13,889 bases of DNA from JBEKLJ01 sp050010255 (GTDB taxonomy: Bacteria > Acidobacteriota > Terriglobia > Bryobacterales > Bryobacteraceae), in contig JBEKLJ010000087.1 in assembly GCA_050010255.1 (NCBI GenBank), forward strand, positions 1 through 13,889, read 5' to 3'. This document shows, piece after piece, positions 1 to 7,027 of this stretch. The position numbers and the translations under genes were made by a program. Each line of letters starts with the position of its first letter. Position 1 is the stretch's first letter. Below the pieces are notes generated by a model. The model searched no databases. It was not told the origin of the DNA and saw only the letters and a list, made by a program, of their open reading frames with translations.

Positions 1-323
1 ATCAGCACCGAGACCCAGTTGCCGGAGTTGGCCTCCTTGATGTCCATGTTGACGTTGCTCTCCCGGAGCAGCTTGTAGACGTCGGGGTCATTGGCGGGGA
101 TCGTGGTGTGCAGCCGGACGTTGTCTTCCCGGTAGGTTCCATGCACCTCCATGCCGCTGATGGTGACGTCCTTCACCTTGCCGGCCTTGACGTCGTTGGC
201 GAACTGCGTGTAGGTGAGCTGGCGATCGTCGTGGCGCTGCCCGCTCCGGACCACGGTCCAGAACAGGACCACGACCATGATGAGCACCACCCAGAAGATT
301 GCCGTCTTTACGTTCGAGTTCAT
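1..323 (-). CDS. ftsH: FtsH ATP-dependent zinc metalloprotease, N-terminal part (cut by window edge)
   Basis: FtsH is a membrane-anchored AAA+ protease that degrades misfolded membrane proteins and selected cytosolic ones. Only the first 107 codons are in the window. They give a short N-terminus, one hydrophobic membrane segment (about residues 7-25, rich in I/V/L/W), then the start of the periplasmic FtsH_ext domain, with the family-typical stretch LTYTQFANDVKAGKVKDVTI. The AAA+ and HExxH peptidase domains lie beyond the edge, so catalytic residues cannot be checked. The ATG at 323 has a purine-rich GGGAG about 6 bases upstream. It lies downstream of tilS on the same strand, a gene order seen in many bacteria. 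Identification rests on the N-terminal pattern plus this synteny. No sign of frameshift in the visible part. Confidence 0.85.
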   Translation of the reverse strand, partial: MNSNVKTAIFWVVLIMVVVLFWTVVRSGQRHDDRQLTYTQFANDVKAGKVKDVTISGMEVHGTYREDNVRLHTTIPANDPDVYKLLRESNVNMDIKEANSGNWVSVL

Positions 324-511
324 CCCACGCTCCCGCCTCCCGCACCGGCGGTCTCTCCGCCGAGGGCGGGGTACGGCTCGCCGCGCCGCGCTGGGCCGCC
401 TATCCCGCAGGCGATGCGCCTGCCGACGACGACCTGCCAGCCATCCCTCCGATTCCGGCTCGCGGGGTCGCCCGGGCGCCCTACTAGAAAGACGCCGGAA
501 TCTCCAACCAC
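320..511 (-). CDS. possible small coupled ORF between tilS and ftsH (doubtful)
   Basis: A 63-codon open frame begins with GTG 4 bases after the tilS stop and ends in a TGA that overlaps the ftsH ATG as ATGA. This spacing is typical of translationally coupled genes and is the only reason to list it. The product would be basic and glycine/arginine-rich, with no hydrophobic segment, motif or family resemblance that I recognise. No clear Shine-Dalgarno precedes the GTG. In such GC-rich DNA a chance open frame of this length is expected, so it may simply be the tilS-ftsH spacer. Without it, the 192 bases between the two genes hold nothing else I can support. Confidence 0.15.
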   Translation of the reverse strand: MVGDSGVFLVGRPGDPASRNRRDGWQVVVGRRIACGIGGPARRGEPYPALGGETAGAGGGSVG

Positions 512-515
512 GACT

Positions 516-1940
516 TCACACTTCTGATCCAGCGCTCGCCGTGCTTACCCTCAGAACCGGGCCGCAGCCCGGGCTGGCGGCGTACTCCGCGGCCACCCCG
601 AACTTCCGGGCCCAGACGATCTGGGCCCCACAGCTGATCACCGGCCATCCGCGCCGCTCCCACAATGGGATACGGGCACCCTGGAACAACAGTTTGATCT
701 TCGTTTCGCGGGTATGTCCGGCCGGCCGATACCGATCACCCGGCCTCCAGTTCCGCACGCACAATGGACCGGGGATCCGTCCCCAGTCCAAGTCGTCTCC
801 GTCACTTACATTATAGCGGCTCGCGGCGGAATCTCGCGCGGAAAGCGGCTCAGTGCCCGGCTCCAAGACCCGCAGGGACAGTACGGTGGTACCGTCCGGC
901 AGCGGGATTTCACCTGGAACAGGCGCCGGCAACTCGTAATCACGGCTGGCGGCGCGGTCCACGCCCGCGGGGACCAGCCGCACCCAGTCGAAGGACCGGA
1001 AGACCTCCAGGCCGGGAATCCGGATGCGCCGGCTGCCCTCCACCAGTGCGGAAAGCTCCAGGACCTGCTCGACGTGGCGTAGGTCGATTCGCCGCAGGTC
1101 GCCCTTGGTCTCCTCGATGGCCCGGCGGATCACCCGGCGCGCCGAAGCCGGGGGGAGCGAGCCGAGCCAGTCGGCGCGGAACAGCAGGGCCGGCGGGCGG
1201 TGAAGGAAGTGCCCGCTCGTCAAACGCTCGATCTCGGCGGCCCAGTAAGCCTCTTCATCCAGGGCGATCCGCGCCACGCCGGCCAGCACATGGGGCAGGT
1301 CCGGGTTCCAGTCGCGGCTGAGGGCCGGCAGCAAGTGGTGACGGATGCGGTTGCGGGCAAAGGCGGGGTCGGCGTTGGTCGAGTCCTCGCGCCACGGCAA
1401 GCCCCGCTCTCTTAGGTACTCGAGCACGTCCTGCCGGTCCACTTCGAGCAGCGGGCGAACGAAACCCTCCGCCGTCACGGGCCGGATGCCGGCCAGCCCC
1501 GCCGTCCCGGCGCCGCGGAGGAAACGGAACAGAACCGTCTCGGCCTGGTCCGACCGGGTGTGCCCCAGGGCGATGCGGTCCAGCGCCCCCCGGCGGATGA
1601 ACTCGAGGAAAAACTCGCCGCGTACCCGGCGGGCCGCCTGCTCCAGGTTGTCGGCGGTCTCGCCGGCGAGCTGGCCGACGTCTAGCGAGCGCAACCGGAA
1701 CTCCAGGCCGTAGCTCTCGGCGAGCTTCCGCACGAATTCCTCATCGGCACGGGACTCCTCGCCCCTGAGCCGGTGATTGACGTGCAGCACGGTGAGCCGG
1801 AGCGCCCATTCCGGCGCCAGTTCTCGCAGAACGTCTAGCAGGCAGACCGAATCGACGCCGCCCGACACGGCCACACCGACCCTCTGACCGGGCGTGAACA
1901 TCCGGTAACGGGCGATGGTGGCGCGGATGCGGTCGAGCAC
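516..1940 (-). CDS. tilS: tRNA(Ile)-lysidine synthase TilS
   Basis: TilS ligates lysine to C34 of the CAU-anticodon tRNA-Ile using ATP, so that it reads AUA codons; the enzyme is essential in most bacteria. The 474-residue protein has the N-type PP-loop SGGVDS at residues 26-31 and the family signature GHTRSDQAETVLFRFLRG. It also has the RNRIRHHLLP segment and a full C-terminal domain with NWRPGDRYRP and KIKLLFQ. The frame stays open up to an ATG at 2087, but that start would overlap the divergent nucleotidyltransferase and add 49 residues with no family resemblance. I chose GTG at 1940: AGGATAGAGG lies just upstream, and the start falls a normal distance before the PP-loop. An alternative is the ATG 16 codons further in. 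The order tilS then ftsH is a widely conserved pair, probably co-transcribed. The family call is firm; the start is less so. Confidence 0.93.
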   Translation of the reverse strand: MLDRIRATIARYRMFTPGQRVGVAVSGGVDSVCLLDVLRELAPEWALRLTVLHVNHRLRGEESRADEEFVRKLAESYGLEFRLRSLDVGQLAGETADNLEQAARRVRGEFFLEFIRRGALDRIALGHTRSDQAETVLFRFLRGAGTAGLAGIRPVTAEGFVRPLLEVDRQDVLEYLRERGLPWREDSTNADPAFARNRIRHHLLPALSRDWNPDLPHVLAGVARIALDEEAYWAAEIERLTSGHFLHRPPALLFRADWLGSLPPASARRVIRRAIEETKGDLRRIDLRHVEQVLELSALVEGSRRIRIPGLEVFRSFDWVRLVPAGVDRAASRDYELPAPVPGEIPLPDGTTVLSLRVLEPGTEPLSARDSAASRYNVSDGDDLDWGRIPGPLCVRNWRPGDRYRPAGHTRETKIKLLFQGARIPLWERRGWPVISCGAQIVWARKFGVAAEYAASPGCGPVLRVSTASAGSEV

Positions 1941-1989
1941 TGCCTCTATCCTAGCCCCCGGCCAATGCGGACCGGGGGGACGGCCGAAG

Positions 1990-2025
1990 CTGTCCCCAGC
2001 GGCGCTTGCCGCCGCGCGGGGATAG
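1990..2025. repeat. strong stem-loop in the tilS / nucleotidyltransferase divergent spacer
   Basis: An inner stem GCGGCG/CGCCGC (1999-2004 with 2010-2015, 5-base loop) is extended by an outer stem CTGTCCCC/GGGGATAG (1990-1997 with 2018-2025), which has a single G-U type mismatch. It lies between divergent genes, where no terminator is needed. It is therefore more likely a REP-type element or a structure in the tilS 5' leader. Confidence 0.5.
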
Positions 2026-2054
2026 GTTTGTCTGTCCTCTTGCCTCAGACGTTG

Positions 2055-2060
2055 GATAAT
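2055..2060 (+). promoter_or_regulatory. candidate -10 element for the nucleotidyltransferase
   Basis: GATAAT matches the sigma-70 -10 consensus at 5 of 6 positions and sits 25 bases before the chosen ATG at 2080. The matching -35 is poor (TGTCCT at 2033-2038, 16 bases away). This element contains the ATG at 2059, which argues against that ATG as the start. Between it and the gene is a good ribosome-binding site, AGGAG at 2068-2072. Confidence 0.35.
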
Positions 2061-2079
2061 GGGAACCAGGAGCTCGAGC

Positions 2080-2385
2080 ATGACCATAGCGCCCGGTGTC
2101 GTCCTGCCCGACGTTGAGATCGCCGAGATTTGCCGCCGCTACCAGGTGAAGGAACTGGCTGTGTTCGGGTCCGCGGCGCGGGGTGAAATGCGCCCCGACA
2201 GCGACATCGACCTTCTCGTCGAGTTCCTGCCCGAGTCCAGAGTCGGTCTCTTGCAGCACTTCGCGGCCGAACGCGAGTTCTCCGCGCTGCTCGGCCGGAA
2301 AGTCGATTTGGTCTCGAAGCGAGCGCTCCGGGCCATCCTCCGGGAGGAGGTCCTCTCCCAGGCCCGCCTCATCTATGCGGCGTGA
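2080..2385 (+). CDS. MntA-type minimal nucleotidyltransferase (antitoxin of an MNT/HEPN pair)
   Basis: This is a 101-residue polymerase-beta-fold minimal nucleotidyltransferase. The exact GSX10DXD signature is present: G30-S31, ten residues, then D42-I-D44. A third acidic residue, D76, lies in the GRKVDLV strand, so the metal-binding triad looks intact. In characterised MNT/HEPN systems the MNT protein is the antitoxin and modifies the HEPN ribonuclease toxin with AMP. The start at 2080 was chosen over 2059 because AGGAG lies 7 bases upstream and the -10 element covers 2059. The start codon of the expected HEPN partner overlaps the end of this gene by 11 bases, the normal arrangement. That partner is truncated after 11 codons, leaving this antitoxin alone. 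It may now act on another HEPN protein, have another role, or be decaying; its own reading frame shows no damage. Confidence 0.85.
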   Translation: MTIAPGVVLPDVEIAEICRRYQVKELAVFGSAARGEMRPDSDIDLLVEFLPESRVGLLQHFAAEREFSALLGRKVDLVSKRALRAILREEVLSQARLIYAA

Positions 2386-2407
2386 ACGGCTGTACCTCGA
2401 AGACATC
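2375..2407 (+). pseudogene. 5' remnant of HEPN-domain (DUF86) toxin gene
   Basis: The ATG at 2375 overlaps the stop of the nucleotidyltransferase gene by 11 bases, as is usual for MNT/HEPN pairs. It encodes MRRERLYLEDI, which closely matches the N-terminus of DUF86 HEPN proteins as I know them. After codon 11 the sequence turns into PAHISHQQ, and no frame from 2408 to 2503 resumes DUF86-like sequence. The gene therefore looks deleted from about 2408 onwards, not frameshifted. The catalytic RX4-6H motif that would make it a ribonuclease is absent. The frame stays open into the downstream GH97 gene, so automated calling could wrongly fuse the two. Confidence 0.65.
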
Positions 2408-2467
2408 CCCGCCCACATTTCTCACCAACAACCTGCACCGGCGCGCGGCACGCACCGCGCCCTTTTG

Positions 2468-2476
2468 TGGTACAAC
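2468..2476 (+). promoter_or_regulatory. candidate extended -10 promoter for the GH97 gene
   Basis: TGGTACAAC reads as an extended -10 (TGn followed by TACAAC, 4 of 6 matches to TATAAT). No convincing -35 lies 16-18 bases upstream. It would start transcription near 2483, giving a leader of about 20 bases that includes the ribosome-binding site AGGAG at 2494-2498. Confidence 0.35.
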
Positions 2477-2503
2477 TCTCTCGACACGCATCCAGGAGCT
2501 TGT

Positions 2504-4513
2504 ATGTATCCCCAGCGACGCAGGTTTGTTCTCTTCGCGGCGACCGGCCTCTTCTGCGCGGCGAGCCTGGCCTCCGCTCAAACGCCCCCGGCCACGGCCA
2601 CGTCCCCGGATGGCCTCATTCAGTTGACTGTTGCGACGGTGGCAGCCGATGGCGCTCGGGCCAGCGCGGGCCAGTTGGTCTACAGCGTGACCTATCGCGG
2701 CAAACCGGTCATCGAGCGATCCGTTCTCGGTCTCGACATTCAAGACCAGCCGGTGCTGGGGACCGCGGTGCGAATCGCCGGGTCGAAGCCGTCCCGGATT
2801 GACGAGACCTACCCGGTCCCCGCCGGGAAATCAAATCCCGTGCGGAACGTGTGCAATGTCGTCGCGGTTGAGCTGGAGGAATCCAGCCCGCCGAACCGCC
2901 GCTTCACGCTCGAGGCTCGCGCTTACGACGAGGGCGTGGCGTTCCGCTACCTCGTGCCGGACCAGCCGGCGGTCAAAGCCTTCCGGCTGATCAACGAGAA
3001 CACCCAGTTCCAATTGAGCCGGGACGCAACCACGTACCCCCTGATCCTCAGGAACTTCCGCACCTCTTACGAGGACAATTACCGGACGGTCGCCTTGAGC
3101 GGCATCCATCCGGAGTCGCTGGTCGCCCTGCCACTGCTCGCCGAGCTGCCCGGCGTCGCCTGGATCGCAATCACCGAAGCGGACATCGACAACTACGCCG
3201 GCATGTATCTCGTGCACAACGCCCGAAATGCGCGTGTGCTGGAGGCCCGCCTGGCGCCGCGCATCGACGAACCGGGCATAGCGGTGACGGGCCAGACGCC
3301 CGTGATCTCCCCATGGCGCGTGGTGATGATTGCGGCGGAGCCGGGCCGGCTCATCGAATCGAACCTCGTCATCAATCTGAATCCGCCCTGCGCGATTCCC
3401 GACACAGCATGGATCAAGCCGGGCAAGACGGCGTGGGATTGGTGGTCGGGCACCTATGCGGAGGGCGTCAGCTTCCAGCCGGGAATGAACACCGCTACCA
3501 TGAAGCACTACATCGACTTTGCGTCGCGCAACGGCATCCAGTACATGCTGATCGACGCGGGCTGGGCGGCCCACACGACCGGGCCGAACTGGTCGGCCGC
3601 CGACATCACCCAGGCGCAGCCGAACATCAATATGCCCGAAATCCTCGAGTTCGCGAAATCGAAGAACGTCGGAGTCTGGGTTTGGGCGCACTGGACCGAC
3701 GTTGACCGGCAGATGGACGTCGCCTTTCCGCTGTACCAGCAGTGGGGCCTGGCCGGGGTGAAGATCGACTTCATGGACCGCGACGATCAGTGGATGGTGA
3801 ACTTCTACCGGCGCGTGGCGAAGAAAGCCGCCGAGCACCACCTCATGATCGACTTTCATGGAGCCTTCAAGCCCGATGGATTGCGCCGTACGTATCCGAA
3901 CGTGCTGACCCGCGAGGGCGTTCTGGGGCTCGAATACACGAAGTGGAGCGCGCGGGTTCACCCCGACCACAACGTCATGCTCGCGTTCACGCGCATGCTG
4001 GCCGGCCCGATGGATTACACTCCCGGCGGCTTCCGCAACGTCACGCGGGAAGCGTTCGAGCCGCGATTCGTGCAGCCGCTGGTCATGGGGACGCGGGCGC
4101 ACCAAGTGGCGCTGTACGTGGTTTTCGAAAGCCCCTTCCAGATGGTGGCGGATCACCCCGGCGCTTACGAAGGCCAGCCGGAGATGGACTTCATCCGCGC
4201 CGTGCCAACCACCTGGGAGGAAACCCGAGTGCTGAACGCCAGGGTGGGCGATTACGTCACCATTGCCCGCCGCCGCGGCAAGGAGTGGTACGTGGGCAGC
4301 ATCGCGGGCTGGCACGCGGCCGACCTGGAAATCTCGCTCGGCTTCCTCGGCCCGGGCGAGTACGTCGCCGAGATCTACTCGGACGCGGCCGACGCGGCCG
4401 CAAGCCCGACCCACACCAGCATCGAGCGGATGAAGGTCACCAGCTCGACGCGCCTCAAGGCCAAGCTGGTCTCCGGCGGCGGCCAGGCCATCCGGATCCG
4501 CCCGGGGATGTGA
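2504..4513 (+). CDS. exported GH97 glycoside hydrolase, probably a retaining alpha-galactosidase
   Basis: GH97 enzymes cleave alpha-glucosides or alpha-galactosides; Bacteroides SusB is the best known member. The 669-residue protein starts with a signal peptide (basic RRR, hydrophobic core, likely cleavage ASA|Q after residue 25), so it acts in the periplasm or outside. An N-terminal beta-sandwich (about 30-280) precedes a TIM barrel containing WDWWSG, YMLIDAGWA, GVKIDFMDRDDQ and LTREGVLGLEYTKW, then a C-terminal beta domain. The family splits mechanistically. Retaining members carry an Asp nucleophile at the end of a barrel strand, and here D422 sits in KIDFMD. E477, 55 residues on, fits the acid/base; that spacing matches the one I recall for a characterised retaining Bacteroides alpha-galactosidase. 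This points away from the inverting SusB type. The start at 2504 is supported by AGGAG five bases upstream and by the signal peptide, although the frame is open further upstream. It is apparently monocistronic. The family is firm, the sugar specificity inferred. Confidence 0.92.
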   Translation: MYPQRRRFVLFAATGLFCAASLASAQTPPATATSPDGLIQLTVATVAADGARASAGQLVYSVTYRGKPVIERSVLGLDIQDQPVLGTAVRIAGSKPSRIDETYPVPAGKSNPVRNVCNVVAVELEESSPPNRRFTLEARAYDEGVAFRYLVPDQPAVKAFRLINENTQFQLSRDATTYPLILRNFRTSYEDNYRTVALSGIHPESLVALPLLAELPGVAWIAITEADIDNYAGMYLVHNARNARVLEARLAPRIDEPGIAVTGQTPVISPWRVVMIAAEPGRLIESNLVINLNPPCAIPDTAWIKPGKTAWDWWSGTYAEGVSFQPGMNTATMKHYIDFASRNGIQYMLIDAGWAAHTTGPNWSAADITQAQPNINMPEILEFAKSKNVGVWVWAHWTDVDRQMDVAFPLYQQWGLAGVKIDFMDRDDQWMVNFYRRVAKKAAEHHLMIDFHGAFKPDGLRRTYPNVLTREGVLGLEYTKWSARVHPDHNVMLAFTRMLAGPMDYTPGGFRNVTREAFEPRFVQPLVMGTRAHQVALYVVFESPFQMVADHPGAYEGQPEMDFIRAVPTTWEETRVLNARVGDYVTIARRRGKEWYVGSIAGWHAADLEISLGFLGPGEYVAEIYSDAADAAASPTHTSIERMKVTSSTRLKAKLVSGGGQAIRIRPGM

Positions 4514-4620
4514 CACGGAAACGGCGCGGGCCGGCCGGCGAGCGCCTCGTATCTCGAGCCCTCTCATCGCGCCTCGCTACGATCGTGGTGAAACACCCGG
4601 GCTAGGAGCCCCATCCGGTT
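4514..4620. other. spacer after GH97; GC-rich inverted repeat only
   Basis: The first part of the 292-base gap holds one weak inverted repeat, GGCGC at 4523-4527 with GCGCC at 4542-4546. It encloses GGCCGGCC and has no T tract after it. It could stop transcription of the GH97 gene, but nothing makes this a clear terminator. The regulatory sites in the rest of the gap are listed separately. Confidence 0.3.
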
Positions 4621-4626
4621 CCCGTA

Positions 4627-4663
4627 TGTCCGCTTCCGGCAAGGGTTTTCCCAAAAACGGACA
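4627..4663 (+). promoter_or_regulatory. candidate tandem enhancer sites (TGTCCG-N4-CGGACA type) for the sigma-54 promoter
   Basis: Two imperfect 16-base dyads can be drawn. Site 1 (4627-4642) is TGTCCGCTTCCGGCAA, and site 2 (4648-4663) is TTCCCAAAAACGGACA. Each has one exact half-site (TGTCCG or CGGACA) and one degraded half. Their starts are 21 bases apart, close to two helical turns, as expected for paired dimers of an NtrC-type activator. They lie 52-88 bases upstream of the -24 element. The natural candidate protein is the Fis-type regulator encoded at 5580. The motif assignment is inference. Confidence 0.4.
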
Positions 4664-4670
4664 CCCCCGG

Positions 4671-4688
4671 TTGGCAGGGGGTCGCCAA
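4671..4688. promoter_or_regulatory. palindromic operator-like site TTGGC-N8-GCCAA
   Basis: A perfect 5-base inverted repeat (TTGGC at 4671-4675, GCCAA at 4684-4688) is centred about 35 bases upstream of the -24 element of the sigma-54 promoter. The 18-base dyad could be a second regulator site or part of the enhancer region. It is short enough to arise by chance in GC-rich DNA. Confidence 0.3.
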
Positions 4689-4714
4689 CTGCGCTACTGT
4701 GAGCCTTTGACGGC

Positions 4715-4729
4715 TGGCCCTCGGCTTGC
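4715..4729 (+). promoter_or_regulatory. sigma-54 (-24/-12) promoter of the ABC-regulator-kinase operon
   Basis: TGGCCCTCGGCTTGC fits the RpoN consensus TGGCAC-N5-TTGC. The invariant GG (4716-4717) and GC (4728-4729) are separated by exactly ten bases, and both the TGGC and TTGC blocks are intact. Transcription would start near 4741 and give a leader of about 65 bases before the ABC gene. The second gene of the operon is a sigma-54 activator, which makes the assignment much more likely than sequence match alone and suggests positive autoregulation. Confidence 0.7.
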
Positions 4730-4752
4730 GGAATCAGGCGGGGGGATGACGA

Positions 4753-4774
4753 CCGGCCCCTTCCGACGGGCCGG
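4753..4774 (+). other. stem-loop in the leader of the ABC ATPase gene
   Basis: Perfect 7-base arms CCGGCCC (4753-4759) and GGGCCGG (4768-4774) enclose an 8-base loop. They lie within the predicted sigma-54 transcript leader, about 30 bases before the ATG at 4806, and do not cover the ribosome-binding site AAGG at 4795-4798. The stem may stabilise the 5' end of the mRNA. No T tract follows, so it is not an obvious attenuator. Confidence 0.4.
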
Positions 4775-4805
4775 GGATGATGCTTCGTTCCTACAAGGCG
4801 GACCC

Positions 4806-5501
4806 ATGATCAAGCTTGCCAACGTAGAGAAGTGGTATCAGGCCGGCAACATGCGCACGTTTGTGCTGCGCCGGATCAACCTGGAGATCCGGGAGGGAGA
4901 GTTCCTCACCATCATGGGGCCATCCGGGGCGGGGAAATCGACGCTGCTGAACATCCTCGGCATGCTGGACGGCGCCTGGACGGGGGAATACCACTTCCTC
5001 GGCCAGCCGGTCGACAAACTCACACCCAAGCAGCGGGCCGAGCTGAACAAGAAGTACATCGGCTTCGTCTTCCAGAGCTACCACCTGCTGGACAACCTGA
5101 CCGTTTACGAGAACCTCGACATCCCGCTCTCATACCGCAACGTCAAATCCTCCGAGCGGGCCAGCATCGTCTGCGACATGCTCGACCGGTTCCAGATTGT
5201 CGGTAAGAAGGACCTGTATCCCAACCAGCTCTCGGGCGGCCAGCAGCAGCTCGTGGCCGTGGCCCGGGCGCTGGTGGCCAGCCCGAAGCTGATCCTGGCC
5301 GATGAGCCCACCGGCAACCTGCATTCCACGCAGGGCCGGGAGATCATGGATCTCTTCAAGCGGTTGAACGAGGAAGGCACCACGATCGTTCAGGTGACGC
5401 ACTCGGAGGCCAACGCGGCTTACGGGCACCGCATCATCCAACTGCTGGACGGCTGGATTGTGAAGGAGACCGCGCCGGCCGGGACCCTGGCCGGCAGTTG
5501 A
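4806..5501 (+). CDS. ABC transporter ATP-binding protein, MacB/LolD type
   Basis: This 231-residue ATPase belongs to the MacB/LolD/FtsE group, which power FtsX-like permeases in lipoprotein release or in efflux and envelope stress responses. Visible motifs are Walker A GPSGAGKST (38-46), the Q-loop at Q90 (FVFQSYHLL), signature LSGGQ (142-146), Walker B LILADE (162-167, catalytic E167) and the H-loop H199. Two positions differ from the usual family form. The residue after LSGGQQQ is Leu instead of Arg (L149), and the D-loop reads GNLHS instead of GNLDS (H173). I recall the second change in acidobacterial relatives, so it may be a subgroup trait. The start at 4806 has AAGG 7 bases upstream; the open frame continues upstream to 4626 only through the promoter region. 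It is first in an operon with a regulator and a kinase. No permease or membrane-fusion gene follows, which is odd for this family. Confidence 0.92.
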   Translation: MIKLANVEKWYQAGNMRTFVLRRINLEIREGEFLTIMGPSGAGKSTLLNILGMLDGAWTGEYHFLGQPVDKLTPKQRAELNKKYIGFVFQSYHLLDNLTVYENLDIPLSYRNVKSSERASIVCDMLDRFQIVGKKDLYPNQLSGGQQQLVAVARALVASPKLILADEPTGNLHSTQGREIMDLFKRLNEEGTTIVQVTHSEANAAYGHRIIQLLDGWIVKETAPAGTLAGS

Positions 5502-5579
5502 GGCGCCTGCTGGCGGCGCGGCCTTGTCGCGCGCCGCAGCAGATTGCTGGTGAAGCATCCGGTCGAAGGAAGGACGGGC

Positions 5580-6941
<1,362 letters not shown>

Positions 6942-6948
6942 GGGGGTG

Positions 6949-7027
6949 ATTAACCGCAGCGGCGCAGAGGACCGAGAGAAGAATTGCACGGTTTCTGCCG
7001 CGTTCTCTGCGCCTCCGCGGTGAACTA
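6949..7027. repeat. degenerate palindromic repeat between regulator and kinase genes
   Basis: The left arm, 6949-6973 (TTAACCGCAGCGGCGCAGAG...), is complementary to the right arm, 7002-7026 (...CTCTGCGCCTCCGCGGTGAA), at 19 of 25 positions, with a loop of about 28 bases. It resembles the dispersed 'ACCGCAGAGGCGCAGAG' palindrome that I recall from many bacterial genomes, here somewhat decayed. It fills nearly all of the 85-base gap and its end touches the kinase ATG at 7027. Folding in the mRNA would lower or decouple kinase expression from that of the regulator. Confidence 0.7.

Noticed and set aside
1941..2087. N-terminal extension of TilS to the ATG at 2087
   Set aside because: It would overlap the divergent nucleotidyltransferase promoter and start, and cross the hairpin at 1990-2025; the added residues are unlike TilS.
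2183..2503. Open frame running from within the nucleotidyltransferase through the HEPN remnant into GH97, as a longer GH97 start
   Set aside because: The extension has no family resemblance. The ATG at 2504 has AGGAG at proper spacing and begins a clear signal peptide.
2831..4567. 578-codon open frame on the minus strand across GH97
   Set aside because: It is antisense to a well-supported gene, rich in Arg/His/Val as expected of a shadow frame in GC-rich DNA, and matches no family.
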